A DNA stretch of 64,000 nucleotides from Photorhabdus namnaonensis. GTDB taxonomy: Bacteria > Pseudomonadota > Gammaproteobacteria > Enterobacterales > Enterobacteriaceae. The position numbers and the translations under genes were made by a program. Shown here piece after piece: positions 1 to 11,396 of this stretch (position 1 is its first letter; each line of letters begins with the position of its first letter). The notes beneath the pieces are model-generated. The model was not told where the DNA came from and did not search any database. It was given only the letters and a program-made list of their open reading frames with translations. The stretch is from the NCBI RefSeq assembly GCF_001684335.1, contig NZ_LOIC01000088.1, forward strand, positions 1-64,000, read 5' to 3'.

Positions 1-2
1 TG

Positions 3-1109
3 CCCGGTAAAATCTTTGCGCTTAACGAACACCCGGTTGACGCCATGAACACCCGCTGGCAAATCGTCACTATCCATCATCACGGCAAATGTCCGCAGGC
101 ATTGCAAGAACAGAGCGGAGAATCAGGCACTTATCTGCACAACGAATTCAGTTTTATTTCGGGTTATCGAGACTGGCGAGCGCTATACCGTTACAAACCG
201 CTGGCGGACGGTGATGAAATCGCCACCGTGGTTGGCCCGGAAGGCGAAGAGATTTATGTCAATGAAGAGGGGTGTATCCGCATCCATTTTCACTGGGATC
301 GTTATGATAAAGCCGATGAAAACGCCACCTGTTGGGTACGATTCGCGCAAGGCTGGAATGGCAGCGGTTACGGTTTTATGGCGGTTCCCCGTATCGGTCA
401 GGAGGTGATTGTTTCCTATCTGAACGGCGATATTGATCGTCCGATTGTCACCGGTTGCACCTACAACGGTTCAAACCGGCCGCCGTTAAATTTACCCGCT
501 GAAAAGACCCGCACGACATTTAAAACCCAAACCCACAAAGGGGAAGGTTTTAATGAATTGCGCTTTGAAGATGAGAAAGACCGGGAGGAGATTTACCTGC
601 GCGGGCAGAAAGATCTGACCGCCCATATTCAGCACGACGCTTACTGGCATATTAAACATGACCATAAACAGCGCATCGATAATAACCGCTATAGCGAAAT
701 TTCAGTGGATGATCATCAGCATGTCAAAGGCTCGGGGAAGTACAGCACCGATGGCGATGTTTCACACCGTATCTCAGGCAGTCAGCATTTACAGACCGGG
801 GAGGCGTTGGTGGCGGAAAGTGGTCAGGAAACGCACCTAAAAAGCGGCGGTAAGATGGTGTTGGAGGCGACGTCAGAGATTACCTTAAAAGTCGGCGGCC
901 ATTTTATCCGGTTAACTCCCGGCGGTATTCTGACTTCCCCCAATTTGCTGGTCGGGCAAGGTTCAGCCGGTACCGGGCGTGGTTTATCTTTACAACTGCC
1001 AGAGAGTGTAGAACCTCTGCCTGATGTGAAATCTCCAGTTAAACGGATTTGTGCTTTGCAAGCTCAGAGAGAAGTTAATCTAACTATTAATAACCAGGAG
1101 GATGAATGA
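3..1109 (+). CDS. vgrG: VgrG type VI secretion spike protein (5' end outside window)
   Basis: The reading frame is open from the left edge, so only the last 368 residues are present; an internal Met at 45 is not the real start. VgrG trimerises into the tip of the T6SS tube and carries effectors to target cells. What is visible is the gp5-like OB-fold segment (YVNEEGCIRIHFHWDRYD, then CWVRFAQGWNGSGYGFMAVPRIGQEV and NGDIDRPIVTG) and the start of the beta-helix needle with its H/D/K-rich repeats. The protein ends about 55 residues after the needle with no added catalytic domain, so it is not an evolved VgrG. Its stop overlaps the next gene by 4 bp, implying translational coupling. Family call is firm. 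Confidence 0.93.
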   Translation, partial: PGKIFALNEHPVDAMNTRWQIVTIHHHGKCPQALQEQSGESGTYLHNEFSFISGYRDWRALYRYKPLADGDEIATVVGPEGEEIYVNEEGCIRIHFHWDRYDKADENATCWVRFAQGWNGSGYGFMAVPRIGQEVIVSYLNGDIDRPIVTGCTYNGSNRPPLNLPAEKTRTTFKTQTHKGEGFNELRFEDEKDREEIYLRGQKDLTAHIQHDAYWHIKHDHKQRIDNNRYSEISVDDHQHVKGSGKYSTDGDVSHRISGSQHLQTGEALVAESGQETHLKSGGKMVLEATSEITLKVGGHFIRLTPGGILTSPNLLVGQGSAGTGRGLSLQLPESVEPLPDVKSPVKRICALQAQREVNLTINNQEDE

Positions 1110-1885
1110 ACATTTCCATAAACTGGCAACAATGGCTGACTACGCCTAATAAGCCGCCTGTTTTCTTTATGCTGAATTCACTGGCAGAACCTAACCCGGT
1201 GGCGCTCTTTTATCGCAACGACTGGGTAGAGCAGGCTTTTCCTTTGTATAGCGGTACACCGATGGATCACATATTGGCGCAAGGTCCCTGGCTGGTCCAG
1301 CCTAAGTCAGGTTGTCTGTCGGTAATCGGTCATCTGCTTGATAGCCAAACTCTGAGCGATAACAGTTGGGGTTGGGCTTATCGCAGTGAGGATTTATGGA
1401 CGCAACAGCTTACTCATTGGCGCTCACGCCAACAGGTGATATTGCGGGAGAGGCAAGTGATTTTGCGTAGTATGGACCCACGTATCCTCGGTCAGTTATT
1501 ACCCGCAATGATCTTCAGCGATTGGTCGGCATTTTTGACGCCAGTAAGTGAGTTGATGATCGATGTACCCGAACCGCAAATTTATTATCGGCCTGAAAAT
1601 TGTGGTCAAGGCGGCAGTGAACAACCCTTTATTTTGGGGAGTCATTTGCTGCATGCCTGGCATCATTCCGACTACGCCTTGAAAGGGAAAGCATTTGTGA
1701 TCAGTAGTGATATGTGGGAAAACCACGGTGAATTAGCTGAAAAACTGAATGAGCCAGAGGGAAGGTTAGAGGAACGGATTATTGATTGGCTGAAAGTGCG
1801 TCTAGAAAATGGAGATGATATTACTAATCTGACCAGTGCAAATTATTTGCAGATGCTTGATGAACAATATACGACCACGGGATAG
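1106..1885 (+). CDS. DUF4123 domain protein, T6SS effector adaptor/chaperone
   Basis: A 259-aa protein whose start ATG overlaps the vgrG stop (ATGA). DUF4123 proteins (Tap/TEC type) load a specific effector onto the cognate VgrG. The N-terminal half has the family pattern: a start like FFMLNSLAEPNPVALFYRND, then PWLVQPKSG, then a GWAYRSEDLWTQQLTHWRS stretch; a WHHSDY motif lies near residue 190. Adaptors of this type usually sit directly upstream of their cargo gene, but here a 182-bp gap is followed by the core gene yecM. The cargo is either lost or encoded elsewhere. The domain call is by sequence pattern and position. Confidence 0.82.
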   Translation: MNISINWQQWLTTPNKPPVFFMLNSLAEPNPVALFYRNDWVEQAFPLYSGTPMDHILAQGPWLVQPKSGCLSVIGHLLDSQTLSDNSWGWAYRSEDLWTQQLTHWRSRQQVILRERQVILRSMDPRILGQLLPAMIFSDWSAFLTPVSELMIDVPEPQIYYRPENCGQGGSEQPFILGSHLLHAWHHSDYALKGKAFVISSDMWENHGELAEKLNEPEGRLEERIIDWLKVRLENGDDITNLTSANYLQMLDEQYTTTG

Positions 1886-2067
1886 TGTGTGATGACTAAC
1901 GTCTTGCAAATTCATGGAAGTTATTGAAAGAGTGGTTGGTTGTGTTGGTGTCATCAAATTTCAATTATTACAAATCGAGAGTATTATTCGAGGCTTGAAA
2001 CGGCGGCAAGCCTTGAAAAACTCTTGGGCTGTTTGGCGCCAATTTATAGCATCTTAACTGGAATAAT

Positions 2068-2640
2068 ATGACATATTTTTCTTCTATGATTGAATTACAG
2101 GGTATTGTTGAATTACAGGATTTAGTGGCTGATCTGGCAATATTTGAGCAAAAATTGGCACGGTTCAAACAGCGGCTTAATTTGAGTGTTGAGCAGTATC
2201 AGGCAGATCATATCTCCTTACGTTGCCACGATATCTCTGTAGCCGAGCGTTGGCGTAAAGGTTTTTTGCAATGTGGTAGTTTGATGTCAGAAAGTATCAT
2301 TAATGGACGTCCAATCTGCTTGTTTGATTTAGAACACCCCATTACGGTGCTTAATTGGCAAATTGATTGTGTTGAGCTGCCTTATCCTGGCAAGAAAACT
2401 TACTTGCATCAGGGATGGGAACATGTGGAGCTGGTGCTGCCGGTGGCGCCTGAGAGCTTATCAACAGCAGCAAAAGCATTATTACCGCAACCTTTGCCGA
2501 CAGGTTTTTCTGTCAAAGAGAGTCAACCCAAAGGGGAACAAGAGCAGTTGCCTAATCCTACCTTAGCTATCACTGATGGTGAGATCACCGTCAAGTTTCA
2601 CCCATTTACATTGCGTGAAATTGTTAAAAGTGAGCACTAG
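2068..2640 (+). CDS. yecM: YecM family protein (VOC-like fold)
   Basis: 190 aa, the same length as E. coli YecM, which it matches closely (ADHISLRCH, AERWRKGF, INGRPICLF, GWEHVELVLP, PNPTLA, KFHPF). YecM has a vicinal-oxygen-chelate-like fold with conserved His and Glu residues suggesting a metal site, but its physiological role is unknown. The gene stands alone between the T6SS pair and cutC. The start at 2068 fits the family N-terminus, although the first ten residues are not conserved and no strong ribosome site precedes it. Confidence 0.9.
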   Translation: MTYFSSMIELQGIVELQDLVADLAIFEQKLARFKQRLNLSVEQYQADHISLRCHDISVAERWRKGFLQCGSLMSESIINGRPICLFDLEHPITVLNWQIDCVELPYPGKKTYLHQGWEHVELVLPVAPESLSTAAKALLPQPLPTGFSVKESQPKGEQEQLPNPTLAITDGEITVKFHPFTLREIVKSEH

Positions 2641-2807
2641 TCGGCAAAATTAACTTTTTCCTCCTTGTAATCCAGATAAAAATTCTGACCTTGTGATTTC
2701 CTACAAATCATCGGCAATAATTAGATGTCATAGTTAGTGAATTGAATTACTGAATCGCTTAGATTCATTAATTGCTCGTTAATGACTAGGTGTCCAAGGA
2801 ACTTCTG

Positions 2808-3554
2808 ATGACAAAGTTAGAAATTTGTTGTTTTAGCGTAGGTTGCGCATTAATCGCACAACAGGCTGGTGCTGACCGGATAGAGTTATGCGCCAGTCCG
2901 GCGGAAGGGGGATTAACACCGAGTCTTGGTACGTTGAAGCAGGCTATTGAGCAATTAACTATTCCTGTACATCCCATTGTACGTCCAAGAGGTGGTGATT
3001 TTTGCTACAGTCACTCAGATTTTGAGGTGATGAAAAATGATGTTGCTCAGATCCGTGATATGGGATTTATGGGCGTGGTTTTTGGTGTGTTAGATGAAGA
3101 AGGGCATATCGATTTGCCCCGCATGCAACAATTGATGGCGCTGTCTGGCGATATGGCCGTCACTTTTCACCGTGCGTTTGATATGTGTTTTAATCCTTAT
3201 GTGGCACTGGATCAACTCACTCAGCTTGGTGTTAAGCGAATATTGACTTCCGGCCAGCAACAGAATGCCGAATTGGGATTACCCTTATTGAAAGAGCTGC
3301 ATCAAGCCAGTCAGGGGCCAATTATTATGGCAGGCGCAGGTGTTCGTATGAGTAATATTCATAAATTTATTGATATCGGGTTAACGGAAGTTCACAGTGC
3401 GGCGAGCCGGATTATGCCTTCTACCATGACTTACCGCAAAGCGGGGGTGACGATGAGCGCCGACAATGAAGTGGATGAGTTTTCACATTATTGTGTTGAT
3501 GGTGGTGTGGTGGAGGTGATGAAAGGGATGCTGAGTCTGACTTTATTTGAATAG
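2808..3554 (+). CDS. cutC: CutC family protein
   Basis: 248 aa, a TIM-barrel protein originally linked to copper homeostasis; the direct copper role is disputed and the biochemical function is not settled. Diagnostic stretches are [56 protein letters not shown] and IMAGAGVR. An in-frame GTG at 2790 would add six residues, but the ATG at 2808 is chosen because AAGGA at 2796-2800 is well placed before it and the E. coli protein starts at the same point. It converges on cmoB, with a palindromic terminator between them. Confidence 0.92.
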   Translation: MTKLEICCFSVGCALIAQQAGADRIELCASPAEGGLTPSLGTLKQAIEQLTIPVHPIVRPRGGDFCYSHSDFEVMKNDVAQIRDMGFMGVVFGVLDEEGHIDLPRMQQLMALSGDMAVTFHRAFDMCFNPYVALDQLTQLGVKRILTSGQQQNAELGLPLLKELHQASQGPIIMAGAGVRMSNIHKFIDIGLTEVHSAASRIMPSTMTYRKAGVTMSADNEVDEFSHYCVDGGVVEVMKGMLSLTLFE

Positions 3555-3563
3555 CCTATTATG

Positions 3564-3587
3564 AATTGGCCCAATGTTGGGCCAATT
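3564..3587. terminator. Hairpin between convergent cutC and cmoB
   Basis: Arms AATTGGCCCA and TGGGCCAATT form a 10-bp perfect stem with a 4-nt loop, 10 bp after the cutC stop and 8 bp before the cmoB stop on the other strand. There is no long T run on either side, so termination strength is uncertain. Position suggests a shared bidirectional terminator. Confidence 0.65.
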
Positions 3588-3594
3588 TGAAAAA

Positions 3595-5402
<1,808 letters not shown>

Positions 5403-5600
5403 TTAAAAGTAGTGAATAATGGAAATATTTGAGGAATTTAAGTGTCGTATAAAAATCATATCATGGCGCGATCAATCCTTGATTTCATGAGTCAGTCAGC
5501 ATTAGGGGGAGCTTTGGGTTTTATATAAAAAAGTAAAGATGCATTGAAAAGCACTTTTGAATGACCTATTGTTTGTTTACGTAAAAGAGTGAGGTGGTGT

Positions 5601-5852
5601 ATGGCATATCAAATCTTAACAAACTTAGCGGCAAGTATTACCGATTTGAAACGTAACCCAATGGGGACATATTTGCAGGGGGAAGGTGAGGCGGTCGCAA
5701 TCCTGAATCGGAATGAACCTGCGTTTTATTGTGTGCCTCCCGAATTATTCGCCTACTATCAGGAGCTAGCAGAGGATGCCGCACTAAACAAAATTGCAGA
5801 TGAACGTTTAGAAAATGCTGAATTTGTCAGTGTGAACCTAGATGATCTATAG
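5601..5852 (+). CDS. stbD: StbD-type antitoxin (RelB/Phd-like)
   Basis: 83 aa, the usual StbD length. It resembles plasmid StbD antitoxins throughout (MAYQILTNLAASITDLKRNP, AVAILNRNEPAFYCVPPELF and an acidic C-terminus ending VNLDDL). The N-terminal half should form the DNA-binding Phd/YefM-like fold and the C-terminal half should wrap the toxin. Start 5601 is chosen because GAGGTG lies just upstream; a GTG at 5589 is in frame but less likely. It overlaps the toxin gene by 11 bp, so the pair is co-translated and probably autoregulated. Confidence 0.88.
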   Translation: MAYQILTNLAASITDLKRNPMGTYLQGEGEAVAILNRNEPAFYCVPPELFAYYQELAEDAALNKIADERLENAEFVSVNLDDL

Positions 5853-6123
5853 CCTGGAATTTGAAAAACGGGCCTTAAAAGAGTGGAAGAAGTTAGGTCA
5901 TCCAATTAAGGAGCTGCTAAAGAAAAAATTGGTTGAACGCTTAGAAAACCCTCATGTGCCGTCAGCAAGATTAAGAGGGCGAGCGAATCGATACAAAATT
6001 AAATTGCGCTCTTCTGGCTACCGCTTAGTTTATGAAGTGAATGACAATAAGATTATCTTGCTGGTAATTGCTATTGGTAAACGGGCCGGAGATGCGGTTT
6101 ATACCCTCGCCAATGAGAGGTAA
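5842..6123 (+). CDS. stbE: StbE/RelE-family mRNA interferase toxin
   Basis: 93 aa. RelE-fold toxins cut mRNA in the ribosomal A site. The C-terminal half carries the family core YKIKLRSSGYRLVYEV and VIAIGKR; the basic residues Lys and Arg there are the usual RNA-contact and catalytic positions. N-terminal helices (FEKRALKEWKKLGHPIKELLKKKL) fit RelE. The gene overlaps stbD and both look full length, so the module appears intact. It is a chromosomal copy of a family first known from plasmid stability loci. Confidence 0.9.
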   Translation: MIYSLEFEKRALKEWKKLGHPIKELLKKKLVERLENPHVPSARLRGRANRYKIKLRSSGYRLVYEVNDNKIILLVIAIGKRAGDAVYTLANER

Positions 6124-6185
6124 AAAAACCAATTGCATATCAACGTCGGAAAGTCTTCCTTCATAGGGAACCACTATGGTTAGAA

Positions 6186-6218
6186 TAACAGGCAGCCGAG
6201 TTTGCTGCCTGTTATTTT
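6186..6218. terminator. Bidirectional terminator between stbE and yecN
   Basis: An 11-bp perfect stem (TAACAGGCAGC at 6186-6196, GCTGCCTGTTA at 6204-6214) with a 7-nt loop, followed by TTTTA on the plus strand. It lies between convergent stbE and yecN. Confidence 0.8.
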
Positions 6219-6240
6219 AGTGCCAGTACTATTCGTTTCG

Positions 6241-6636
6241 TTAGTAGAGAGAAAATATCTGTTCCCAAGGCAGGTAGTAAATATTCGTCATCACCATTAA
6301 TACGATTGAAAGATAGGTTGCTACCATGCCTGAACGCCGCCAGTAGAATTCACGGTGGTGCAGGCCATAATAATGCAGGACTCTGCCGGTGAGTAGAATC
6401 AAACCACAGACATGTATCATCCAGACATTTGAGCCGTTCATCTCCATCATGACCAGCAATAACATAGAGATGGGGATATATTCCACCGCATTACCGTGGA
6501 TGCGGATCGCTGTTTGTAGTTCGTAAAAACCACCATCTCCATATGAGACACGATATTGTGTTCTTAACTTAACCACATCAAAAGACAGCTTAATCAATAA
6601 TAGTGCGCCCAACACAACATAAAGCGAGCTAACCAT
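6241..6636 (-). CDS. yecN: MAPEG-family inner membrane protein YecN
   Basis: 131 aa, as in E. coli YecN. MAPEG proteins are four-helix membrane proteins related to glutathione transferases; no substrate is known for YecN. Four hydrophobic segments are visible. The motifs FYELQTAIRIHGNAVEYIPI and GRVLHYYGLHHREFYWRRSG are strongly conserved in the family. The ATG at 6636 (MVSSLY) is preferred over one at 6648 because the bases GGAG of the upstream codons provide a ribosome site six bases before it. Confidence 0.92.
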   Translation of the reverse strand: MVSSLYVVLGALLLIKLSFDVVKLRTQYRVSYGDGGFYELQTAIRIHGNAVEYIPISMLLLVMMEMNGSNVWMIHVCGLILLTGRVLHYYGLHHREFYWRRSGMVATYLSIVLMVMTNIYYLPWEQIFSLY

Positions 6637-6810
6637 TTTTAACTCCATTGCCTAACCGAAATTGGCCAATTAAGTTATGATAAACCCCAAAAATAAAACT
6701 GTCGCTATAAATAGATGGGAATTGAAAATAAATTGCCTGATTATCAGACATCAAGACAATAGCATCTCATCAGGAGATGACCCGCCCTTATCTCTGAGTA
6801 GAATTTCCAT

Positions 6811-6816
6811 TATAAT
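6811..6816 (+). promoter_or_regulatory. Candidate -10 box upstream of aspS
   Basis: TATAAT at 6811-6816, about 125 bp before aspS; no good -35 hexamer is seen. Between it and the gene is an AT-rich stretch with the near-repeat ATGAACTTTT and a potential GAAC...GTTC hairpin (about 6861-6886), which could be a leader structure. Confidence 0.4.
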
Positions 6817-6942
6817 GGCGGCCTTTTTTGACGGTTATGAACTTTTTATGTCCAAAAATGAACTTTTCATGTTCAAAAAAGTTCAAGAACGATGCCAAAA
6901 TTTCCGCAGCAACAGCACAACAGCCGAGTAAAAGGATATTGT

Positions 6943-8715
6943 ATGCGTACTGATTATTGTGGGCAGTTGAATCTGACCCATGAAGGCCAGAAGGTGACTC
7001 TTTGTGGTTGGGTAAACCGCCGCCGTGATCTGGGCGGCTTGATTTTTATTGATATGCGTGATCGTGAAGGGATCGTTCAGGTATTTTTTGACCCGGATCA
7101 GCAAGCCGCATTTTCTCAGGCTGCTGAACTGCGTAATGAATTCTGCATTCAAATCACCGGTACTGTACGCGCTCGTCCTGACAGTCAAATCAACAAAGAT
7201 ATGGCTACCGGCGAAATAGAAGTTTTTGCGGAAAGCCTAAATATAATCAACCGCTCCGAACCGCTGCCTTTGGATAGCAACCAGATAAACAGTGAAGAGC
7301 AACGTTTGAAATATCGCTATATTGATCTGCGTCGGCCTGAAATGGCAAATCGCCTGAAAACACGCGCTAAAATCACCAGTTTTGTGCGTCGTTTCATGGA
7401 TAATCAGGGTTTCCTAGATATTGAAACGCCAATGTTGACTAAAGCAACCCCCGAAGGCGCCCGTGATTATTTGGTGCCAAGTCGTGTTCATAAAGGCAAG
7501 TTTTATGCCTTGCCTCAATCCCCGCAATTATTTAAACAATTGCTGATGATGTCCGGTTTTGACCGTTATTATCAAATTGTTAAATGCTTCCGTGATGAAG
7601 ATTTGCGTGCGGATCGCCAGCCAGAATTCACCCAGATCGACGTGGAAACTTCCTTTATGACTGCTGAGCAGGTAAGGGGAATGATGGAAATGATGATCCG
7701 CGAATTGTGGCTTGAAATTGAAGGCGTTGATCTGGGGCATTTCCCGGTGATGACATTTGCTGAAGTGATGCGTCGTTTCGGTTCTGATAAACCTGATCTG
7801 CGTAACCCATTAGAGTTGGTTGATGTTGCTGATTTGGTTAAAGAGGTGGAATTTAGTGTTTTTGCTGAACCAGCGAACGACAGTAAAGGCCGTGTAGCCG
7901 TAATTCGGGTACCGGGTGGTGCTGAACTGAGCCGTAAGCAGATTGATGAATATGGCAAATTCGTTGGAATTTATGGCGCAAAAGGGCTGGCGTGGATAAA
8001 AGTCAATGTACGTGCCGCCGGTCTGGAAGGGGTTCAAAGTCCGATAGCCAAATTCCTGAATGCAGAGGTGATTGAAGGTCTGCTTTCCCGTACTGATGCA
8101 CAAGATGGCGATATTTTGTTCTTCGGCGCCGGTAGTGTGAAAGTGGTCACTGATGCCTTGGGAGCGCTGCGTCTGAAATTAGGGCGCGATCTGAACCTGA
8201 CAAAATTGGATAGCTGGCGGCCATTGTGGGTTATCGATTTCCCAATGTTCGAAGATGATGGGGAAGGCGGTCTGACTGCGATGCATCATCCGTTTACTTC
8301 ACCGTGTAATATGTCAGCGGAGGAGTTGGAGCAAAATCCGGTTTCGGCCATAGCTAATGCTTACGATATGGTGATTAACGGCTACGAAGTTGGCGGCGGC
8401 TCGGTGCGTATTCACCGTAATGAAATGCAACAGGCAGTGTTCCGTATTCTGGGTATTAATGAGCAGGAACAGCAGGAGAAATTTGGTTTCTTACTGGATG
8501 CGCTGAAATTTGGTACGCCTCCCCATGCAGGTTTAGCATTTGGTCTTGATCGTTTGGTGATGTTGCTGACAGGAACGGATAACATCCGTGATGTTATCGC
8601 ATTCCCTAAAACCACCGCCGCTGCTTGTTTAATGACGGAAGCGCCAAGTTATGCTAATTCGGCGGCCCTTGAAGAGTTATCAATCTCTGTTGTTGCCAGA
8701 AAAGAGAGTGAGTAA
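6943..8715 (+). CDS. aspS: Aspartate--tRNA ligase
   Basis: 590 aa, the same as E. coli AspRS. It charges tRNA-Asp with aspartate. The N-terminal OB-fold anticodon domain ([22 protein letters not shown]) is followed by the class II catalytic core: motif 2 [18 protein letters not shown], the bacterial GAD insertion (about residues 290-410), and motif 3 [15 protein letters not shown]. The start at 6943 (MRTDYCGQL) matches the family and follows AAAGGA; the frame stays open 51 bp further upstream but that part is not conserved. The stop overlaps nudB by 1 bp, so aspS begins an aspS-nudB-yebC-ruvC cluster. Confidence 0.97.
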   Translation: MRTDYCGQLNLTHEGQKVTLCGWVNRRRDLGGLIFIDMRDREGIVQVFFDPDQQAAFSQAAELRNEFCIQITGTVRARPDSQINKDMATGEIEVFAESLNIINRSEPLPLDSNQINSEEQRLKYRYIDLRRPEMANRLKTRAKITSFVRRFMDNQGFLDIETPMLTKATPEGARDYLVPSRVHKGKFYALPQSPQLFKQLLMMSGFDRYYQIVKCFRDEDLRADRQPEFTQIDVETSFMTAEQVRGMMEMMIRELWLEIEGVDLGHFPVMTFAEVMRRFGSDKPDLRNPLELVDVADLVKEVEFSVFAEPANDSKGRVAVIRVPGGAELSRKQIDEYGKFVGIYGAKGLAWIKVNVRAAGLEGVQSPIAKFLNAEVIEGLLSRTDAQDGDILFFGAGSVKVVTDALGALRLKLGRDLNLTKLDSWRPLWVIDFPMFEDDGEGGLTAMHHPFTSPCNMSAEELEQNPVSAIANAYDMVINGYEVGGGSVRIHRNEMQQAVFRILGINEQEQQEKFGFLLDALKFGTPPHAGLAFGLDRLVMLLTGTDNIRDVIAFPKTTAAACLMTEAPSYANSAALEELSISVVARKESE

Positions 8716-9152
8716 TGGCTTATAAGCGCCCTGAGTCTGTGCTGGTGGTTATTTATTCTTTTTCCAGCCGACGGGTGCTGATGTTACAGCGGCGGGACGA
8801 TCCTGGCTTTTGGCAGTCTGTGACTGGCAGTCTTGATGGAGACGAAACGCCGTGGGAGACAGCATTGCGCGAAGTGCAAGAAGAAATCGGTATTGATATC
8901 ATAGGTGAAAGTCTTGAATTGATAGATTGCCGACGTTCTCTCTATTTTGAGATTTTTACCCACTTACGCCATCGCTATGCGCCAGGAGTCACCCGTAATA
9001 AAGAGTACTGGTTCTGTCTGGCATTGCCGGAAGAGCGAGAATGCTTGTTGACTGAACATCAGGCTTACCAGTGGCTGGATGCGGATAAAGCAGTAAAGCT
9101 CACTAAGTCGTGGAGCAATCGACAGGCGATTGAAGAGTTTGTGATTGAATAA
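8715..9152 (+). CDS. nudB: Dihydroneopterin triphosphate diphosphatase (Nudix)
   Basis: 145 aa. NudB removes pyrophosphate from dihydroneopterin triphosphate in folate synthesis. The Nudix box is complete: G(5x)E(7x)REVQEEIGI from about residue 38 to 60 ([20 protein letters not shown]). The C-terminal [14 protein letters not shown] is typical of the family. The start overlaps the aspS stop (TAATG), implying coupled translation. yebC follows after 29 bp. Confidence 0.94.
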   Translation: MAYKRPESVLVVIYSFSSRRVLMLQRRDDPGFWQSVTGSLDGDETPWETALREVQEEIGIDIIGESLELIDCRRSLYFEIFTHLRHRYAPGVTRNKEYWFCLALPEERECLLTEHQAYQWLDADKAVKLTKSWSNRQAIEEFVIE

Positions 9153-9181
9153 GATTATTAGACGTTTTATCGGAGAACCTT

Positions 9182-9925
9182 ATGGCAGGTCATAGTAAAT
9201 GGGCCAACACCAAGCACCGCAAAGCTGCGCAGGATGCAAAACGCGGTAAGATTTTCACCAAAATTATCCGGGAGTTGGTAACAGCAGCCCGTCTGGGTGG
9301 TGGAGATCCGGCATCTAACCCACGTCTGCGTGCCGCGATTGATAAAGCACTGTCCAACAACATGACCCGCGATACTTTGAACCGTGCTATCGCCCGTGGT
9401 GTCGGCAACGATGACGCGGATAACATGGAAACCATCATTTATGAAGGTTATGGCCCGGGAGGAACCGCGGTGATGGTTGAGTGCCTGAGTGATAACCGCA
9501 ACCGTACCGTTTCTGACGTTCGTCATGCTTTCACTAAAACGGGTGGTAATCTGGGCACTGATGGTTCGGTTGCTTATTTGTTCACCAAGAAAGGGGTGAT
9601 TTCTTACGCGCCGGGACTGGATGAAGATGCGGTGATGGAAGCTGCGTTGGAGGCCGGTGCTGATGATGTAGAAACCTATGATGATGGCGCGATTGATGTT
9701 TACACTACACCAGAAACGTTTGGTGATGTGAAAGATGCGTTAGATGCGGCGGGTTTTGTGGCTGAATCAGCAGAAGTTTCAATGATCCCTTCCACTAAAG
9801 CGGAATTGGATGCGGAAACCGCACCTAAATTATTGCGCTTGATTGATATGTTGGAAGATTCAGACGACGTACAAGAGGTTTACCATAACGGTGAAATCTC
9901 TGATGAAGTCGCTGCTTTGCTGTAA
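9182..9925 (+). CDS. yebC: YebC/PmpR family DNA-binding protein
   Basis: 247 aa. The family acts as transcriptional regulators in some bacteria, and recent work links members to ribosome stalling relief at proline-rich stretches; the role here is not shown by sequence. Signatures are [40 protein letters not shown] and [22 protein letters not shown] precedes the start. Conserved position between nudB and ruvC. Confidence 0.94.
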   Translation: MAGHSKWANTKHRKAAQDAKRGKIFTKIIRELVTAARLGGGDPASNPRLRAAIDKALSNNMTRDTLNRAIARGVGNDDADNMETIIYEGYGPGGTAVMVECLSDNRNRTVSDVRHAFTKTGGNLGTDGSVAYLFTKKGVISYAPGLDEDAVMEAALEAGADDVETYDDGAIDVYTTPETFGDVKDALDAAGFVAESAEVSMIPSTKAELDAETAPKLLRLIDMLEDSDDVQEVYHNGEISDEVAALL

Positions 9926-9940
9926 TTTCTATTGGGTTGT

Positions 9941-10067
9941 ATACCCAATGGATTTCAAGATGCATCGCGACGGCAAGGGAGCGAATCCCCGGGAGCATAG
10001 CGAACTATGTGACCGGGGTGAGAAAGTGCAGCCAACAAAGAGGCAACTTGAAGGATAACGGGTATAT
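9941..10067 (+). repeat. ERIC element, between yebC and ruvC
   Basis: About 127 bp matching the enterobacterial repetitive intergenic consensus: TATACCC end, TGGATTTCAAGATGCATCGC, the central GAATCCCCGGGAGCATAG and TGTGACCGGGGTGAG arms, GCAGCCAAC, and CAACTTGAAGGATAACGGGTATA at the far end. ERICs form one long imperfect hairpin. Here it follows the yebC stop by 15 bp and will be in the transcript if ruvC is co-transcribed. Confidence 0.93.
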
Positions 10068-10161
10068 AGCGTAGAGAAAGTGTGCTGTGGTATAGGACAC
10101 CTTCTCTAACGTTTTTATCTCCTTATATTAAAGGTGATAATTAAAGGCGAATAAACAGAAT

Positions 10162-10683
10162 ATGGCGATTATCTTAGGTATCGACCCAGGTTCCCGCGTC
10201 ACTGGCTATGGCGTGATCCGTCAGCAGGGGCGTCATTTGAGCTACCTTGGCAGTGGTTGTATTCGAACAAAAGTTGATGATCTGCCTAACCGGTTACAGC
10301 GTATTTATGCGGGTATCCTTGAAATTATTACGCAATTTCAACCGGATGCTTTTGCCATCGAGCAGGTCTTTATGGCAAAAAACGCCGATTCAGCGCTGAA
10401 ATTAGGACAAGCGCGCGGAGTTGCGATTCTTGCCGCCGTTAATCAATCTGTACCGGTTTTTGAATATGCGGCTCGACAGGTGAAACAAACGGTTGTCGGA
10501 ACTGGGGCGGCTGAAAAAAGTCAGGTTCAGCACATGGTGCGTTCTGTGCTGAAATTGTCTGCTAATCCACAATCCGATGCGGCGGACGCATTGGCCATTG
10601 CGATAACCCATTGTCACTTTAATCAGAATCTTTTGCGGGTTGGCGATCCCAGATTAATCTTGGCTCGTGGACGTTTAAGATAA
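10162..10683 (+). CDS. ruvC: Holliday junction endonuclease RuvC
   Basis: 173 aa. RuvC cuts Holliday junctions symmetrically with RuvAB. The four acidic catalytic residues are present: Asp7 in [14 protein letters not shown], Glu66 in AIEQVF, and the pair in [13 protein letters not shown] (about residues 138-141). The start ATG at 10162 is the family start. It lies downstream of yebC with an ERIC between them; ruvAB follow behind their own SOS-type promoter. Confidence 0.97.
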   Translation: MAIILGIDPGSRVTGYGVIRQQGRHLSYLGSGCIRTKVDDLPNRLQRIYAGILEIITQFQPDAFAIEQVFMAKNADSALKLGQARGVAILAAVNQSVPVFEYAARQVKQTVVGTGAAEKSQVQHMVRSVLKLSANPQSDAADALAIAITHCHFNQNLLRVGDPRLILARGRLR

Positions 10684-10685
10684 CG

Positions 10686-10710
10686 GCTGGATATGCATCC
10701 AGCTTTTTTT
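10686..10710 (+). terminator. ruvC terminator whose stem is the ruvAB LexA box
   Basis: GCTGGAT, loop ATGC, ATCCAGC, then seven T: a 7-bp stem and T run two bases after the ruvC stop, a textbook intrinsic terminator. The stem itself is the SOS box described separately. Confidence 0.85.
10687..10702 (+). promoter_or_regulatory. LexA (SOS) box for ruvAB
   Basis: CTGGATATGCATCCAG is a perfect 16-bp palindrome fitting the LexA rule CTG-N10-CAG, and resembles the known E. coli ruvA operator (CTGGATATCTATCCAG). It lies 61 bp before the ruvA start. DNA damage would lift LexA and raise ruvAB. Confidence 0.85.
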
Positions 10711-10762
10711 ATGTTATAACCATAAGTAGAACAATCAGTTTTATTTTTTAGGGGGTAAACGA

Positions 10763-11380
10763 GTGATAGGGCGTCTCAGAGGAATTGTGCTGGAAAAACA
10801 ACCACCCTTGGTTTTACTGGAAACGAATGGCGTTGGTTATGAAGTCCATATGCCAATGACCTGTTTTTATGAATTGCCTGATGCCGGGCAGGAAGCCGTT
10901 CTGTTTACTCACTTTGTTGTACGTGAAGACGCGCAATTACTTTATGGTTTTAATGATAAGCAGGAGCGGGCGCTATTCCGTGAATTAATTAAAGTGAATG
11001 GCGTAGGGCCTAAATTGGCGTTGGCTATTCTTTCGGGCATGTCTGCGCAGCAATTTGTTTCCGCCATTGAACAAGAGGCGATTGCTTCTCTGGTTAAACT
11101 GCCGGGTGTGGGCAAGAAAACTGCTGAACGGCTGGTGGTTGAAATGAAAGATCGCTTTAAAGGGCTTAATGGCGATCTCTTCAATCAGAGTAGTGATATT
11201 AATTTGCCGGCAACGGCCAAACAGACAACTTCTGACGCGGATAGTGAAGCAGAAGCTGTGGCGGCATTAGTCTCTCTGGGTTACAAGCCACAAGAGGCCA
11301 GCCGCATGATAAGTAAAGTCGCTAAACCGGGTGCTGATTGTGAAACACTTATCCGCGAAGCACTTCGCGCCGCTCTTTAA
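10763..11380 (+). CDS. ruvA: Holliday junction branch-migration protein RuvA
   Basis: 205 aa. RuvA tetramers hold the four-way junction and load RuvB. The order is an N-terminal OB-fold ([15 protein letters not shown]), a middle domain with two helix-hairpin-helix motifs ([15 protein letters not shown] and [16 protein letters not shown]) and a C-terminal RuvB-contact domain ([20 protein letters not shown]). The start codon is GTG at 10763, as in several enterobacteria. Operon with ruvB, 16 bp apart. Confidence 0.97.
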   Translation: MIGRLRGIVLEKQPPLVLLETNGVGYEVHMPMTCFYELPDAGQEAVLFTHFVVREDAQLLYGFNDKQERALFRELIKVNGVGPKLALAILSGMSAQQFVSAIEQEAIASLVKLPGVGKKTAERLVVEMKDRFKGLNGDLFNQSSDINLPATAKQTTSDADSEAEAVAALVSLGYKPQEASRMISKVAKPGADCETLIREALRAAL

Positions 11381-11396
11381 GTTACAGGGGTAAGCC

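Noticed and set aside
7572-8103. Two overlapping minus-strand frames inside aspS
   Set aside because: Antisense to the AspRS core; composition reflects the opposite strand.
9843-10058. 71-codon frame over yebC end and ERIC
   Set aside because: Translation of the ERIC repeat; the same occurs at other ERIC copies (12431-12673, 23805-23990).
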